Below are positions 23,801 through 30,219 of a DNA stretch of 34,162 nucleotides, piece after piece. Position 1 is the first letter of the stretch. Every line of letters begins with the position of its first letter. The notes under the pieces are model-generated. The model was not told where the DNA came from and made no database searches. It saw only the letters and a program-made list of their open reading frames with translations. This DNA is from a virus. The translations under genes and the position numbers were made by a program. The stretch is from IMG/VR virus record IMGVR_UViG_3300048023_000317, positions 1-34,162 of that record; one strand, written 5' to 3'.

Positions 23801-26156
23801 TGACGGTGCAAGCATAGACATATATGAATGGACAGCAAGTCCTGTACTTCCTGAACAATGGGAAAATATAGTAATTGCAAAAACTATAATAGATGGACAA
23901 GAAGCTAGTGGTGAAGCATTATCCAATGTAATCAATGGACAAACAATTTATAACTGGACTGAAGAATCATACTATAATGAAAGAAAGAAACAGTCTGAAA
24001 CAATTTACTATTTCTGGGTAAAAAACAAAACTACTTCTCCTAGAAACAGAAACTATAACACATTGCAAATTAGTTTGATATTACAAAATCCAGACAGCTT
24101 TAATATTACATGGGCCGCACAAGCTGGAGAAAATGCTTACTTGTTTTCAAATATAGAAAACTTTATATCTGATAACACAGTTATACAACTTAATGGTGGT
24201 AGATCCTTTAAACAATTCCAAAGCCTGAGAAAAGGACTTGCAATGCAAGATTGGATAATGTTAGCTGAAAACGATCCCAACGTTACTATTCCAGAATATT
24301 TACATATTAAGATAAGGGATAGTTTAGCAGGCTTCAATGCATTTAGTATTGATAAACCTTTTACAACTTGGAGTAGTGCGACTGTGTATGCCGACAATGA
24401 AGTAGTTAAAGAAGGTGCAAATTACTACATAAGTCTAACAGCTAACAATCAAAATGAACAACCAAGCAACGACACAGACATGACTCATTGGAGTAGGATT
24501 TACGATTATAGTTTGGTTGAAAAAACTGAAGCAGATGATATAAGAATTTGGAGAGGACAACCTGTTCCAGATCTAAAATTACACAAGTTTGCTAGATATG
24601 GATTTTTAACTAGACCTAGACAAAGTTTGTATAGAAATGTAAAAGACGCTAGACAAAACTTCGTTCATAGTGTAAACTCTTTATTAAGTGAAGTTAACGT
24701 TGTTGATGAGATTAACACCTGGAAATCTGCATTCCAAGAAACATTTGTTGAAGGCTCAGTTACATATCATGTAGAAGATTATGTAAATTTAGTTGATTGG
24801 CATTTAGTTGAAAAAGATACTGACGGTAATGTGACATATAGGTTTAATCCTAATACAGTAGCTGACTTGGTATACAACACCAAAGCAGAGTATATAGCCG
24901 CAGGAGAACCTGAAGCTGACGGAACTTATGTATTAATTAAAGGGTCAAGTCCGGGTGCAGATATAAACAGAGAAGAAATGTATCACTATATAGATGGCAC
25001 AGATAAACTTGTTTATAAAGAAAAAGCAACGGTAGAACTTAGTGAAGAAATGTGGAATCAAGCCAAGTTTGGCAACGGATTTGATGCTATTGGTTATGAT
25101 GTAAATCCATACGATTCATGTAGTGACAATGTAATTGCTAGAGTTATGGATATAATCAGAACAAAAATATTTACTGGTAGACATCATGTTAAGTACAACA
25201 AGCTATGGTTTAAAATGTTGTTTACAGCTATAACACAAAATACAGCAGATGACTTTGCATTTAAAACTACACATACTCATTTGGGAGTAAAACGTCCGTT
25301 GTTGTTGAATAAAAATAAATTTCAAACATACGATATAGAAAAAGTAGAAAATTTTGTTAACAATATTAAACCGTTCCATACAAAATTACTGAGCAGTATG
25401 GAAAGCAATACACACAGCGAAGCTACAAATATTGAAATAGAGGATATTACTCGTAATAATATTATAACTATGAAATATGAAGATCATAGTACAAGAACGT
25501 GGGACGGAGACGAAGTACTAACCGGAGGCGACTTCACTAGCACACTTACAAACGTAGATAGTTCATTGTTTACAACACAACAAGCTGATTTAGAATTTGA
25601 ATATAACGGTAATGTGTTTGTACAGCCAGTACTAGAAGGCTGGGGCGAAGAGCTTATGCCTGTAGATTATACAGAGAATATTAGTATACTAGTACAAACT
25701 AATGTTAGCGGTAGTGGATTTACAGCGGATAGTAGAGCATTTAGAATGAACATATATCAGCCCGCTGACATACATCAAAGCACAGTTATAGTAGATGCAA
25801 ATAAAACTTTCTTAGCAACAAATTGTACTGTTTTTGATACTGAACTTGACTTAAACACTGTTACTGGAATGCCAGCAAGTGGATTTGTTTGGATTGAAAA
25901 TGAAAGAGTAGAGTATGGTGCAATAGACGGAAACGTACTAAAGTTTTGCACAAGAGGCACAAAAGGAACATCAGCACTGGCACATTCTACTGGCGCAGTC
26001 GTTGAAGCTGAAGAAGTGATACCAACAGTAGAAAAATTCTCACACTACGGCGACGGCTTGCGTTTAGCATACAACGATAGTGGTGTAAGTCTTGCTTCGG
26101 CAGGAACTACGCCTGAACATGCATTCATTAGAAATGCAGGCGCAGGAACGATATAA
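14847..26156 (+). CDS. Giant baseplate/tail structural protein (gp7-position, 3769 residues)
   Basis: The largest gene in the window, one uninterrupted frame directly after gp6, where T4 has gp7. The N-terminus (LPDILQTTVNKQFFDSTLEQLM) and the stretch near residues 1315-1345 (NTDRPHTHPWEMLGYN, then RPTWWD) are patterns I associate with large marine T4-like structural proteins. The C-terminal region has FVNNIKPFHTKLLSSMES and a small Gly-rich domain ending in RGTKGTSALAHSTGAVVE. Inserted modules include a GSGY-type beta domain at about 1515-1580, three TLI-DG units at about 2182-2285, three tandem repeats at about 2450-2655, and three carbohydrate-module-like W...Y segments. It may combine the roles of T4 gp7, gp8 and gp10, but no clear homology to those is visible. 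TAATG coupling and GGAGG upstream support the start. Confidence 0.7.
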   Translation: MNERTSKPIIAPKITRPGESLEHKGSRRVTELLPDILQTTVNKQFFDSTLEQLMSSGSLEPIKYFVGNSVSTTTFSPSIDDNYLQDGRDIDPYQLQPGMVAKNNDSTINETLVYDDLIRSLKYNEVATNNHNKVLNETGYTLDIPINYDMFLNYHRYYWVVDVLPVLELAAHAPFTNWNVEELLGETAYTTRALTNGKTLTLENGMRIRFSPTDVARFTQFNSGNTTFTSNVQNAGTVKIYVNNVLTTSGWTYDGPSGVLTFTSAPAVNSEIEIHSYYTSVTTLEHDAIYIVDGVGEPTGITLTKQFEPGQFEGQQGKRTWLNVTTYSAQEPGEFDADTMSFDFRGFDLREHRMTTRDYSVEQRQSQDKSAWSRSNLWVHESTIQTVLTHLDITNDVYTLEKYKATRPIIEFKANIEKSDFGKTHIVNVEHSLESTNDPGIEIVGQTSYSVMLNGFTTEWFSAKGYDRGDKVKLTRGQAPNQIITYYECVQAHGDPADPSLGSNADLWERVIPIEVEDEDLIIFFGSSNATYNNKIWKIGGVGTSITLTETYNFDGSNSATQINNDDKIVVLNGFNTLDTTHLGDISKSNIDAPISGSELYWDGSKWKYGQQKQHRSQSFKANLYDADLEYMDNSTKYPNSDFFGATIFDFVHSETGQFDDPLGFKPEYVDYGNNPGLNFKMDLLTKRFTWIKQSINESKSNQIEIDGYYYYRYLDTDRYHNGWSPIRNGQVVRKQLRKAVTDSTVPLRVDVGHANFVGDRCYSFVKVASASFQQAGSSLSVYSQPEADVNLGRVNLIGGKLPTLFFYHNNTYQINTLFPQAEIEFVNMDGTATSAVSRTAGVGNSFNLSIATPTENSIKYRMVADPTIAGVIYLSNNPSETSVNVRKNGEPFTNYSHTGNVISITSGLKNDDVYDFDFYTDREYASEGEGDHQVASTQFNNPQNKDFGKLSFGDMVEHIRLTLTANPLLTGDWFGVNNYRNIPHVHNFAGAIRQQPYSTELLNQLLVDNNTNPYSALQFNSASYQQFLDKFKLKLVQLHKDMEISQPVWLLVDKALEALHLGKNKSSAFSNSEMLMYRDYKEITHDVSNATNVYNLPEEINTYSDTQNHIQVWLRDVDIAGDYRWRALTAWADYTIEEGTRVKLITGVNYYNQVAQLHVRWYKRGSNSFVPPSAVKLGLIKPFVPELRSDYSKDSTGQTTDRVIIGHDGNVHVRNGTELFNRTLVGFDPIDAGLWDLELRIYNNLHVDLDKTLNQNAYRPNAHRPAVYTWKEYNDTIRSEFNKYKTKNNITELNSDTYYDGSDKFTWNYSSVGPGIGGWRGLYHYYFNTDRPHTHPWEMLGYNKRPTWWDTHYSWTDAPKRAALLLALKHGHVNDPDEPAEYDINYSYINYTWQTSTLVTLTANLNDPVASGIVPNPAIEDRQKDFVFGDWGPVENEWRRTSECKLANSLAFMRTRPLVAMNNYFRTVQRKTNTNAKYDSPQIVNANVNKLTCWKDTDISGSAVIGNIIESVNILNPGSGYSGPPAIDINDNFGINGSIRLFVENGEIISARVMNQGSQYYNKPSITLSNGTGKLEAILSGQATHYYNGLNNSIIDFGKTYGTNADVLSVRLRNTSFQPIIKAGGYVNKNNQFILESSQAKGKVFIPEENVSTLLYTGKPDVEYFFGGIKIDKVDRGYKVSGYDNSLEYFNYNKPNKASNAILVEDAASENIFRYSEYDTNVTKMDYNTVLTTKQDVYDFIQGYGHYLNQQGFTQQWRSSANNFIIWAVGSSDITLKVIPDPSKVTVSDGVDGYFDNIDKKYDGLYNIIDANGNQLPANSLLIDRKSMETDSETVFQVKDADTALYGIRLYKVQLEHIFVLDEITNFDDVVYDQTIAQKHDRIIWRGSRTKDWNGKLYSPGYIVNDNTVIPNYDTVAREVDQYYGRTNTLSNKQTSDIARFNIGYNKPTWSENLDLDDDTLFEFTKGSYNYKGTQHALKAFMRNQELFDGEASAELLEQWAIRTADFGDLRRRDNLEFQIPKDLLTTNPQPVRFTTGYKHDVLSDLIIDIGSTSPLLIHDSEDNQFVTRDVNTYKKTADERYSNDLTTAGLPLLTETDYRVINKDDFEVFPDEVKIVYDHSGDWRDINQWDPKLSYKFNDQVLYKGKTWTMLDPDGSSGLTTANNPIEIHGEIVLPVVPSSGQTLIVDGNTITLNKSATSETLNAITVTATNDIKSSNVVADGSTLILGQTSATTTSVIFNNSVTTTTFKDIEKIGNVINPTITGDPSATLIIDGQTVTFADSGTPVTNNITSQQAFENAFNTSWIQNQSTISSTATIRCTRIEALRSAYITQFSQSAWNSWIQTYFANNAGINISHLVALVTLGGSTQTAAQFMLDQDLTLINNIRGTSYLGTTVGDGSVVVSPADITATQGALNNGTYTADIAVYLQTSLGTTTAFTNTTVVKQITTTGLLTYALSDIVQEINDAGIPNVTASATSSSQLKLTKTTNDPSSSFTLQISVGTQNANVGFSTAVETKTSGSESITSTPPLTQQQVIDQINQAGISGISAQAGANNNNLLQINCVLSSLFIGSGTANSAIGMPTGLVPATKTVTTSTVGLNLTDIVEKANAANISGVTFTNQQNKLYITSINSILTIGAGTANATIGLTAQTFSATQSGISNVFNAIAGSDGNPMFRDVTNDPNVFNIWVADDSEFGSFNKGYEVYQTMDFGMYTDDICSGIESADEAQIDIVRQSGDIQAHNFVVGDYVLIRGSDSVPSIDGIHQVTKVDTNNQARFYIDEFIETNGSVGNIYPLRKMRFGTYAELEADRQTRLLKGVEDPNGVYKYNFADVRQTNALNSIYAFVDDDGTETSAVYAWEGSWNDTNGHIGQWKQVRTGIRQARNDIVANVKIYDAEKQTTLTNIEVFDPAKGIIFGFVDNEIDYKNNTDLANYNFNTLDGAVENVNSWGRDFLGKRWWNTSTAVYLDYEQSTIDYQQNNWGKLFDGASIDIYEWTASPVLPEQWENIVIAKTIIDGQEASGEALSNVINGQTIYNWTEESYYNERKKQSETIYYFWVKNKTTSPRNRNYNTLQISLILQNPDSFNITWAAQAGENAYLFSNIENFISDNTVIQLNGGRSFKQFQSLRKGLAMQDWIMLAENDPNVTIPEYLHIKIRDSLAGFNAFSIDKPFTTWSSATVYADNEVVKEGANYYISLTANNQNEQPSNDTDMTHWSRIYDYSLVEKTEADDIRIWRGQPVPDLKLHKFARYGFLTRPRQSLYRNVKDARQNFVHSVNSLLSEVNVVDEINTWKSAFQETFVEGSVTYHVEDYVNLVDWHLVEKDTDGNVTYRFNPNTVADLVYNTKAEYIAAGEPEADGTYVLIKGSSPGADINREEMYHYIDGTDKLVYKEKATVELSEEMWNQAKFGNGFDAIGYDVNPYDSCSDNVIARVMDIIRTKIFTGRHHVKYNKLWFKMLFTAITQNTADDFAFKTTHTHLGVKRPLLLNKNKFQTYDIEKVENFVNNIKPFHTKLLSSMESNTHSEATNIEIEDITRNNIITMKYEDHSTRTWDGDEVLTGGDFTSTLTNVDSSLFTTQQADLEFEYNGNVFVQPVLEGWGEELMPVDYTENISILVQTNVSGSGFTADSRAFRMNIYQPADIHQSTVIVDANKTFLATNCTVFDTELDLNTVTGMPASGFVWIENERVEYGAIDGNVLKFCTRGTKGTSALAHSTGAVVEAEEVIPTVEKFSHYGDGLRLAYNDSGVSLASAGTTPEHAFIRNAGAGTI
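21391..21700 (+). repeat. Three short TLI-DG beta repeats within the giant protein
   Basis: Coding repeats read GQTLIVDGNTITLNKS, GSTLILGQTSATTTSVIFNNS and SATLIIDGQTVTFADSG, spaced roughly 40 residues apart. They are diverged at DNA level, so they are protein-fold repeats rather than recent duplications. They begin a Ser/Thr-rich region that interrupts the otherwise aromatic and charged sequence. Confidence 0.6.
22190..22806 (+). repeat. Three tandem protein repeats (about 60-75 residues) within the giant protein
   Basis: Each unit has a helix with IVQEINDAGI, VIDQINQAGI or IVEKANAANI, then a strand pair ending in a hydrophobic I-G element. Units two and three share IGSGTANSAIGM and IGAGTANATIGL almost exactly. 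Approximate bounds are 22190-22420, 22432-22614 and 22636-22806. The pattern suggests internal duplication of a small alpha/beta module. Confidence 0.75.
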
Positions 26157-26159
26157 ATA
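26152..26159 (+). promoter_or_regulatory. T4-type late promoter (TATAAATA) overlapping the giant gene stop
   Basis: An exact TATAAATA contains the TAA stop (26154-26156) of the preceding gene. With T4 spacing transcription would start near 26165, immediately before the candidate starts of the next gene at 26167 and 26179. Confidence 0.85.
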
Positions 26160-26166
26160 CATTATA

Positions 26167-26781
26167 ATGGAAAGAGCAATGAGTCTAGATAATTTAAATG
26201 ATACATCACTGATAGGAATTGAGGGACATATTAAGATATGGGATCCTGAATCAGGTGAAGTTCTGGTTAAAAGAAGAAATGCAATTAATTATGAAAACAT
26301 GAGTATTGCAATAGCTAGTTTACTAGCAAATGAAACAGGTAGTACAGGTACTCACCAAGTTGCTACAATGCGATTTGGAAACGGCGGTACAACTATCGAT
26401 GGTGCAGGAACAGTAACTTATAAAGCTACAAATACAAATACTGCTAGTGCCGCACTATACAATCAAACATTTAGTCAAGCAGTTGACGAAGCAGTAACAG
26501 GTAGTGCAGAGAACGGAACAGAAATTGCTCATACAAGTCCAAATACATTTAGTGATGTTGTTATTACTTGTACACTAGACTATGGTAGTGTAACTGGACA
26601 AGACCTACTAGATACTGCTACTAATATGGACGGAACATATGTGTTTGACGAATTAGCAGTTTATAGTGGCAACAACGATTTGTTGACACATGTTGTATTT
26701 CATCCTGTACAAAAAAGTGCAAATAGAAAAATACAAGTAATTTACACATTAAGAATTAGATCAAGTTTTGCAGACTTGTAA
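26167..26781 (+). CDS. Tail structural protein, fibre/adhesin region
   Basis: A 204-residue protein beginning MERAMSLDNLND. Its N-terminal GIEGHIKIWDPESGEVLVKRRNAINYENMSIAIA is a beta-rich motif I recognise from phage tail structural proteins of marine phages; the middle is Ser/Thr/Asn-rich, and it ends IQVIYTLRIRSSF. An ATG at 26092 in the same frame is rejected because it lies upstream of the late promoter and inside the previous gene. Within the leader, ATG 26179 (MSLDN) has GGAAAGAG just before it and may be the true start; 26167 lacks a ribosome binding site. Late expression and position beside fibre genes point to a virion part. The exact role is unknown. Confidence 0.65.
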   Translation: MERAMSLDNLNDTSLIGIEGHIKIWDPESGEVLVKRRNAINYENMSIAIASLLANETGSTGTHQVATMRFGNGGTTIDGAGTVTYKATNTNTASAALYNQTFSQAVDEAVTGSAENGTEIAHTSPNTFSDVVITCTLDYGSVTGQDLLDTATNMDGTYVFDELAVYSGNNDLLTHVVFHPVQKSANRKIQVIYTLRIRSSFADL

Positions 26782-26792
26782 AGGGAAAAGAC

Positions 26793-27716
26793 ATGCCGTA
26801 TACAATAGATTATAGCCAAAGTAGTAAAACAGCAATAGTTGTAAATGATGGAACAATTGATACCAGTACTAGCATTGGGCTAATTGGTAAAAACTACACA
26901 CGTTTTGGGGAAACACTGAACGAAAATATGTTGCATCTATTAGAAAATTTTGCTAATAGCAGTGCTCCTAGCAATCCAACTGAAGGTCAACTTTGGTACG
27001 ACACAGCAAACAGCCAACTTAAAATATACGATAACGGTGTTTGGAGTGTAATTTTAAGTGGTGCTGGTACAACCAAAATTGAATTTCGAAACAGGAAAGA
27101 TACAGGCGGCAACTTTCATAAAACGATAGAACATATTGTAGATTCAAATATTGTAACAATTATGACAGATGATACTGTAGCTTGGACACCTCATGTAGAT
27201 GAAAAACTAGAAGATGGTGTAACGGCATTAAGCACACAGTTTCCTACTATACAAGCTGGCACAACAATGAACAACACAACACATTACAAATTTAGAGGTA
27301 CAGCAACCAGTGCAGAATATGCTGACCTTGCAGAACGTTATGAGGCAGATGCTGTGTATACTGAAGGCACAGTTGTTAGACTAGGCGGCGACAAAGAAAT
27401 TACACAAACAACATTAGGTGGTGATCCTGATGTATTTGGAGTTATTAGTACAGCACCGGGATTTGAATTGAACGCAAGTGCAGGAACAGATAAAACACAT
27501 CCGTTTGTAGCACTAGCAGGGCGAGTGCCTTGCAAAGTCGTTGGCAAAGTAGCCAAAGGACAGAGACTTATTTCGTCTGAGAAACACCCAGGATTTGCAA
27601 AAGCAGACTGGGGACAAAACGAAACGTCTTTTTGGGCACAAATTATTGGAAGAGCGTTAGAAGACAAAACTACAGCTGGAAAAGGTACAATAGAAATAGT
27701 GGTAGGAGCCAAGTAA
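26793..27716 (+). CDS. Tail fibre-like protein
   Basis: A 307-residue protein. The N-terminal half has a NPTEGQLWYDTANSQLKIYDNGVW motif typical of phage fibres, where a short beta unit links to the baseplate. The C-terminal half (ADLAERYEADAVYTEGTVV, GVISTAPGF, PFVALAGRVPCKVVGKVAKGQRLISS) is a recurring phage-fibre end domain related in pattern to intramolecular-chaperone or peptidase-G2-like endings; I cannot tell whether it self-cleaves. AAGGG lies eight bases before the ATG. The stop codon is followed at once by the next gene's ATG, so the two are translated together. Confidence 0.72.
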   Translation: MPYTIDYSQSSKTAIVVNDGTIDTSTSIGLIGKNYTRFGETLNENMLHLLENFANSSAPSNPTEGQLWYDTANSQLKIYDNGVWSVILSGAGTTKIEFRNRKDTGGNFHKTIEHIVDSNIVTIMTDDTVAWTPHVDEKLEDGVTALSTQFPTIQAGTTMNNTTHYKFRGTATSAEYADLAERYEADAVYTEGTVVRLGGDKEITQTTLGGDPDVFGVISTAPGFELNASAGTDKTHPFVALAGRVPCKVVGKVAKGQRLISSEKHPGFAKADWGQNETSFWAQIIGRALEDKTTAGKGTIEIVVGAK

Positions 27717-28904
27717 ATGGTTCAAATTATTGGTGAACTAGCAACAAACGAACATTACAATCTTGTTGCTGTAGATGTAAACAAAGTTTTTGGCGACAAG
27801 TATCCAACTGCGGCGGTTACAGATGCGTCTAGAAAAAATACACACAAGTTTGGGTGGGGTGCAGTCAATATTGCAGATGCACTTGTAGACGGAACATTAA
27901 TTACTGCTGAAAGATTACAAGAACTTGTAACAAGAACTAATATTAGTATTGATCATACTGAAATAACTGACAGTACAATAATATTTGCAGTACCTGCAAA
28001 CAGAACTACAGTTTCAATGGGCACAGCGATAAGAGCAGAAGATTTAAATTTAATTAGATCAAAATTTGCTCCTATATTGCTAGACAATAAACATGCAACT
28101 GTTGATCCTAGTAATGCTAGTGCTTTTGTAGCAAACACATCAAACTATAATAGAACAGCAACATGGGATCATCAGCTAAACGGTGAACACAAATTTGAAT
28201 GGGCAGACTATAATTCAGCTAGATACTTTTTTAATGGTGGTGGACAGCTTAGAGTAAGTTTGAACATGGCAGGCGGCAGTACAGCAGGATACTACAACTG
28301 GAGTGACGTAATTAACGAAATGGGTGTTCTCAACTTTACTTGGGACACAGTTACACAGAGTAGTGCTAAGACAAGCGGAACAAGTGCAGGAAAAGGTTTT
28401 TATGACCTTACACCATTTTATGGTGATGGCTCAGATGCTGGCGCGGCAGATGAAGGATTATTGTTTACATCAAGCGGTGTTACAATAGATAGAAAAGTTG
28501 GAACGTATCCAGGTCAATATGGTTATGGATATGGTTATATTAGTCCTGAAGGTAACTATGCGGCTTGGGCAGATCCTGCAATTAGAGGCACAGGCTACGG
28601 ATATGGATATGGCGGCTACGGATATGGGTACAGTGGCATTTATGTAAGTTCATACAGTCGCTATAGTACATATCAGCAGTTAAAATTTAGACTTTACGGA
28701 AAGTACATTAATAACGGCGCCGGAGTGCAATTTAAATTGGTTTTAGATGACACTACACATGCTAATATTGTTGACGGAAGTATCACTCCAACATGTAGTT
28801 ACTTAATGCCTGATACATTAACTATTGGTACAACTAGTTTTGATGTTAGCCCTGCTCCTACATTTGCAGTTACTAACAACTTCGTAAACTTCGATGACAG
28901 CTAA
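27717..28904 (+). CDS. Putative adhesin/tail fibre tip with Gly-Tyr-rich insertion
   Basis: A 395-residue protein. Near 155-185 HKFEWADYNSARYFFNGGGQLRVS is a motif I recall from marine phage fibre proteins. Residues about 267-307 hold Gly-Tyr runs (YGYGYGY, then GYGYGYGGYGYGYSG), after which a beta-rich domain (QLKFRLYGKYINNG) closes the protein. Glycine-rich loops are also the host-recognition elements of the T-even gp38 adhesins, although Tyr is less usual there. It is adjacent to a fibre gene with no gap (TAA then ATG) and is last in the late transcript before the composite promoter. A receptor-binding role is inferred from composition and place. Confidence 0.62.
   Translation: MVQIIGELATNEHYNLVAVDVNKVFGDKYPTAAVTDASRKNTHKFGWGAVNIADALVDGTLITAERLQELVTRTNISIDHTEITDSTIIFAVPANRTTVSMGTAIRAEDLNLIRSKFAPILLDNKHATVDPSNASAFVANTSNYNRTATWDHQLNGEHKFEWADYNSARYFFNGGGQLRVSLNMAGGSTAGYYNWSDVINEMGVLNFTWDTVTQSSAKTSGTSAGKGFYDLTPFYGDGSDAGAADEGLLFTSSGVTIDRKVGTYPGQYGYGYGYISPEGNYAAWADPAIRGTGYGYGYGGYGYGYSGIYVSSYSRYSTYQQLKFRLYGKYINNGAGVQFKLVLDDTTHANIVDGSITPTCSYLMPDTLTIGTTSFDVSPAPTFAVTNNFVNFDDS
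28515..28635 (+). repeat. Gly-Tyr codon repeats in the adhesin gene
   Basis: Alternating GGN and TAY codons form two clusters, near 28515-28540 and 28593-28635, encoding repeated Gly-Tyr dipeptides. The interrupted, imperfect copies (ggatat, ggctac, ggttat) suggest a region able to expand or contract by slippage or recombination. Confidence 0.8.
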
Positions 28905-28911
28905 AAAACTG

Positions 28912-28941
28912 TTGACAAACCTTACATAAATAAGTTATAGT
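28912..28941 (+). promoter_or_regulatory. Composite promoter: sigma70 elements with embedded late box
   Basis: TTGACA (28912-28917), an 18-base spacer and TATAGT (28936-28941) make a sigma70-type promoter. The spacer contains CATAAATA (28925-28932), one base off the late consensus and identical to the gp25 box. Both would transcribe the gene at 28969, whose ATG has AAGGAG eight bases before it (28956-28961). Confidence 0.72.
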
Positions 28942-28968
28942 AGTAGTTAACTATAAAGGAGAAACTCT

Positions 28969-29316
28969 ATGGATGAGAGACTCGAAAAAGCGTTAGAATT
29001 TGCTAATTATCGAATTACATTAGGAAATCAGAAACGTACATTAGAGCAACGCACACAGGTATTGCAAACAGTACACTATGCAAAGGGCGTATTTGTTGCA
29101 AATATGACCACCATTGCATTTGTAAAAGCATTAGTTGATTTAGATAAAACACAAGCAATTATTTTGGATACAAAGAAAAATCCAATACAAGTGGATGATA
29201 CAACTGAATTTTTAGAAACACTGTTAAGTGCCTATACCGAAGCTACGAATGCTTACAAAGTGCAATCGGATAAAATTAAAAAAGCAAGAAATATTAAGAG
29301 CTTAATGGATTGGTAA
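28969..29316 (+). CDS. Small hypothetical protein, likely helical
   Basis: A 115-residue soluble protein, MDERLEKALEFANYRITLGNQ at the start and KARNIKSLMDW at the end. It is rich in Leu, Ala, Lys and Glu with two predicted helical ends around a short ILDTKKNPIQVDDTTEF strand-turn. I have a general recollection of similar small proteins in marine T4-like phages but can name no function. It has the strongest ribosome binding site in this part of the window (AAGGAG) and is first after the composite promoter, so it should be well expressed. There is no signal peptide or membrane segment. Confidence 0.72.
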   Translation: MDERLEKALEFANYRITLGNQKRTLEQRTQVLQTVHYAKGVFVANMTTIAFVKALVDLDKTQAIILDTKKNPIQVDDTTEFLETLLSAYTEATNAYKVQSDKIKKARNIKSLMDW

Positions 29317-29319
29317 AAG

Positions 29320-30219
29320 ATGTCTGAGAAGCAAGGAAATGGCATCTGTATGTTCTGTTATAATAATGAACAGTTAGATTACGGTAAGTTTGCTGTTCTA
29401 GCCGCAACATATGCTAAAAAACAAACAGGATTGCCAGTAACAGTAATAACAGACGATGGATCTAAAGATTACTTGTATGAACAGCGTGGTGCTGAACTAG
29501 TTGATAGTGTCATTGACAGTTTTGTTATAGATGCTCCTAATTTAGATATTAGAAATCCTAGGCGGCATATGGATAGTCCTTGGACAGAATTTAATGCTCC
29601 TTTTTTTAATAGTAACAAGCATAAAGTTTTTGAACTTACACCTTATGAGCGTACACTACTGATTGATACTGATTTTCTAATTACTAATAACTTTTATAAC
29701 TATATCTTTGACACAGACGAACCTCTTGCTCTGCATAGGTTTGCACAGTATATTGGCTCAGAGGTTCCTTATAGAAACGAAGTGACCCTTAACGATGCTG
29801 GAATTAATCACTGGTGGAGTACCGTGGTTTACTTTGATCAAAGTGAAGAAAGTAAACTGTTTTTTGATATATGGAGTCACGTAAAAGATAATTGGGAATA
29901 CTATAGCTTGCTGTATCAATTTCCAAAAATGTTGTTTAGAACTGACTTTTGTGTTAGTATTGCTTGTCACATGCTCAACGGTATGAACAATAGTGATTTT
30001 GTACACGACTTTAAAGGTGTCCCTTTACTTAATATGGATCAAAAAGATGATATTGCAAAAGTAAACGGTTATGGCGATGTTGTATTTTTTAAACACGATA
30101 GAAGAGAGCAATGGAAAAATTATTTGTTTAGATATGAGAAAGATAACTTACATATTATGAACAAGCGAGCATTGGATCGTCATTGGGATTCATTGATGGA
30201 AGTGGTTGATAATGGCTGA
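29320..30219 (+). CDS. GT8-like glycosyltransferase A
   Basis: A 299-residue GT-A-fold candidate. The N-terminus (GICMFCYNNEQLDYGKFAVLAATYAKK, then LPVTVITDD) is the first Rossmann-like half. YERTLLIDTDFLI places a DxD metal/nucleotide-binding motif at D116-T-D118, as in family GT8 enzymes. NHWWSTVVYFDQS follows at the usual position of the acceptor-site strand. It would move a sugar from a nucleotide donor to an unknown acceptor. No membrane segment is visible, so it acts in the cytoplasm. It starts four bases after the previous stop with no clear ribosome binding site, and overlaps the next glycosyltransferase by eight bases. Confidence 0.72.
   Translation: MSEKQGNGICMFCYNNEQLDYGKFAVLAATYAKKQTGLPVTVITDDGSKDYLYEQRGAELVDSVIDSFVIDAPNLDIRNPRRHMDSPWTEFNAPFFNSNKHKVFELTPYERTLLIDTDFLITNNFYNYIFDTDEPLALHRFAQYIGSEVPYRNEVTLNDAGINHWWSTVVYFDQSEESKLFFDIWSHVKDNWEYYSLLYQFPKMLFRTDFCVSIACHMLNGMNNSDFVHDFKGVPLLNMDQKDDIAKVNGYGDVVFFKHDRREQWKNYLFRYEKDNLHIMNKRALDRHWDSLMEVVDNG

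Noticed and set aside
26092-26166. Longer N-terminus for the structural protein before 26167
   Set aside because: It overlaps the giant gene and precedes the late promoter that should make its mRNA.
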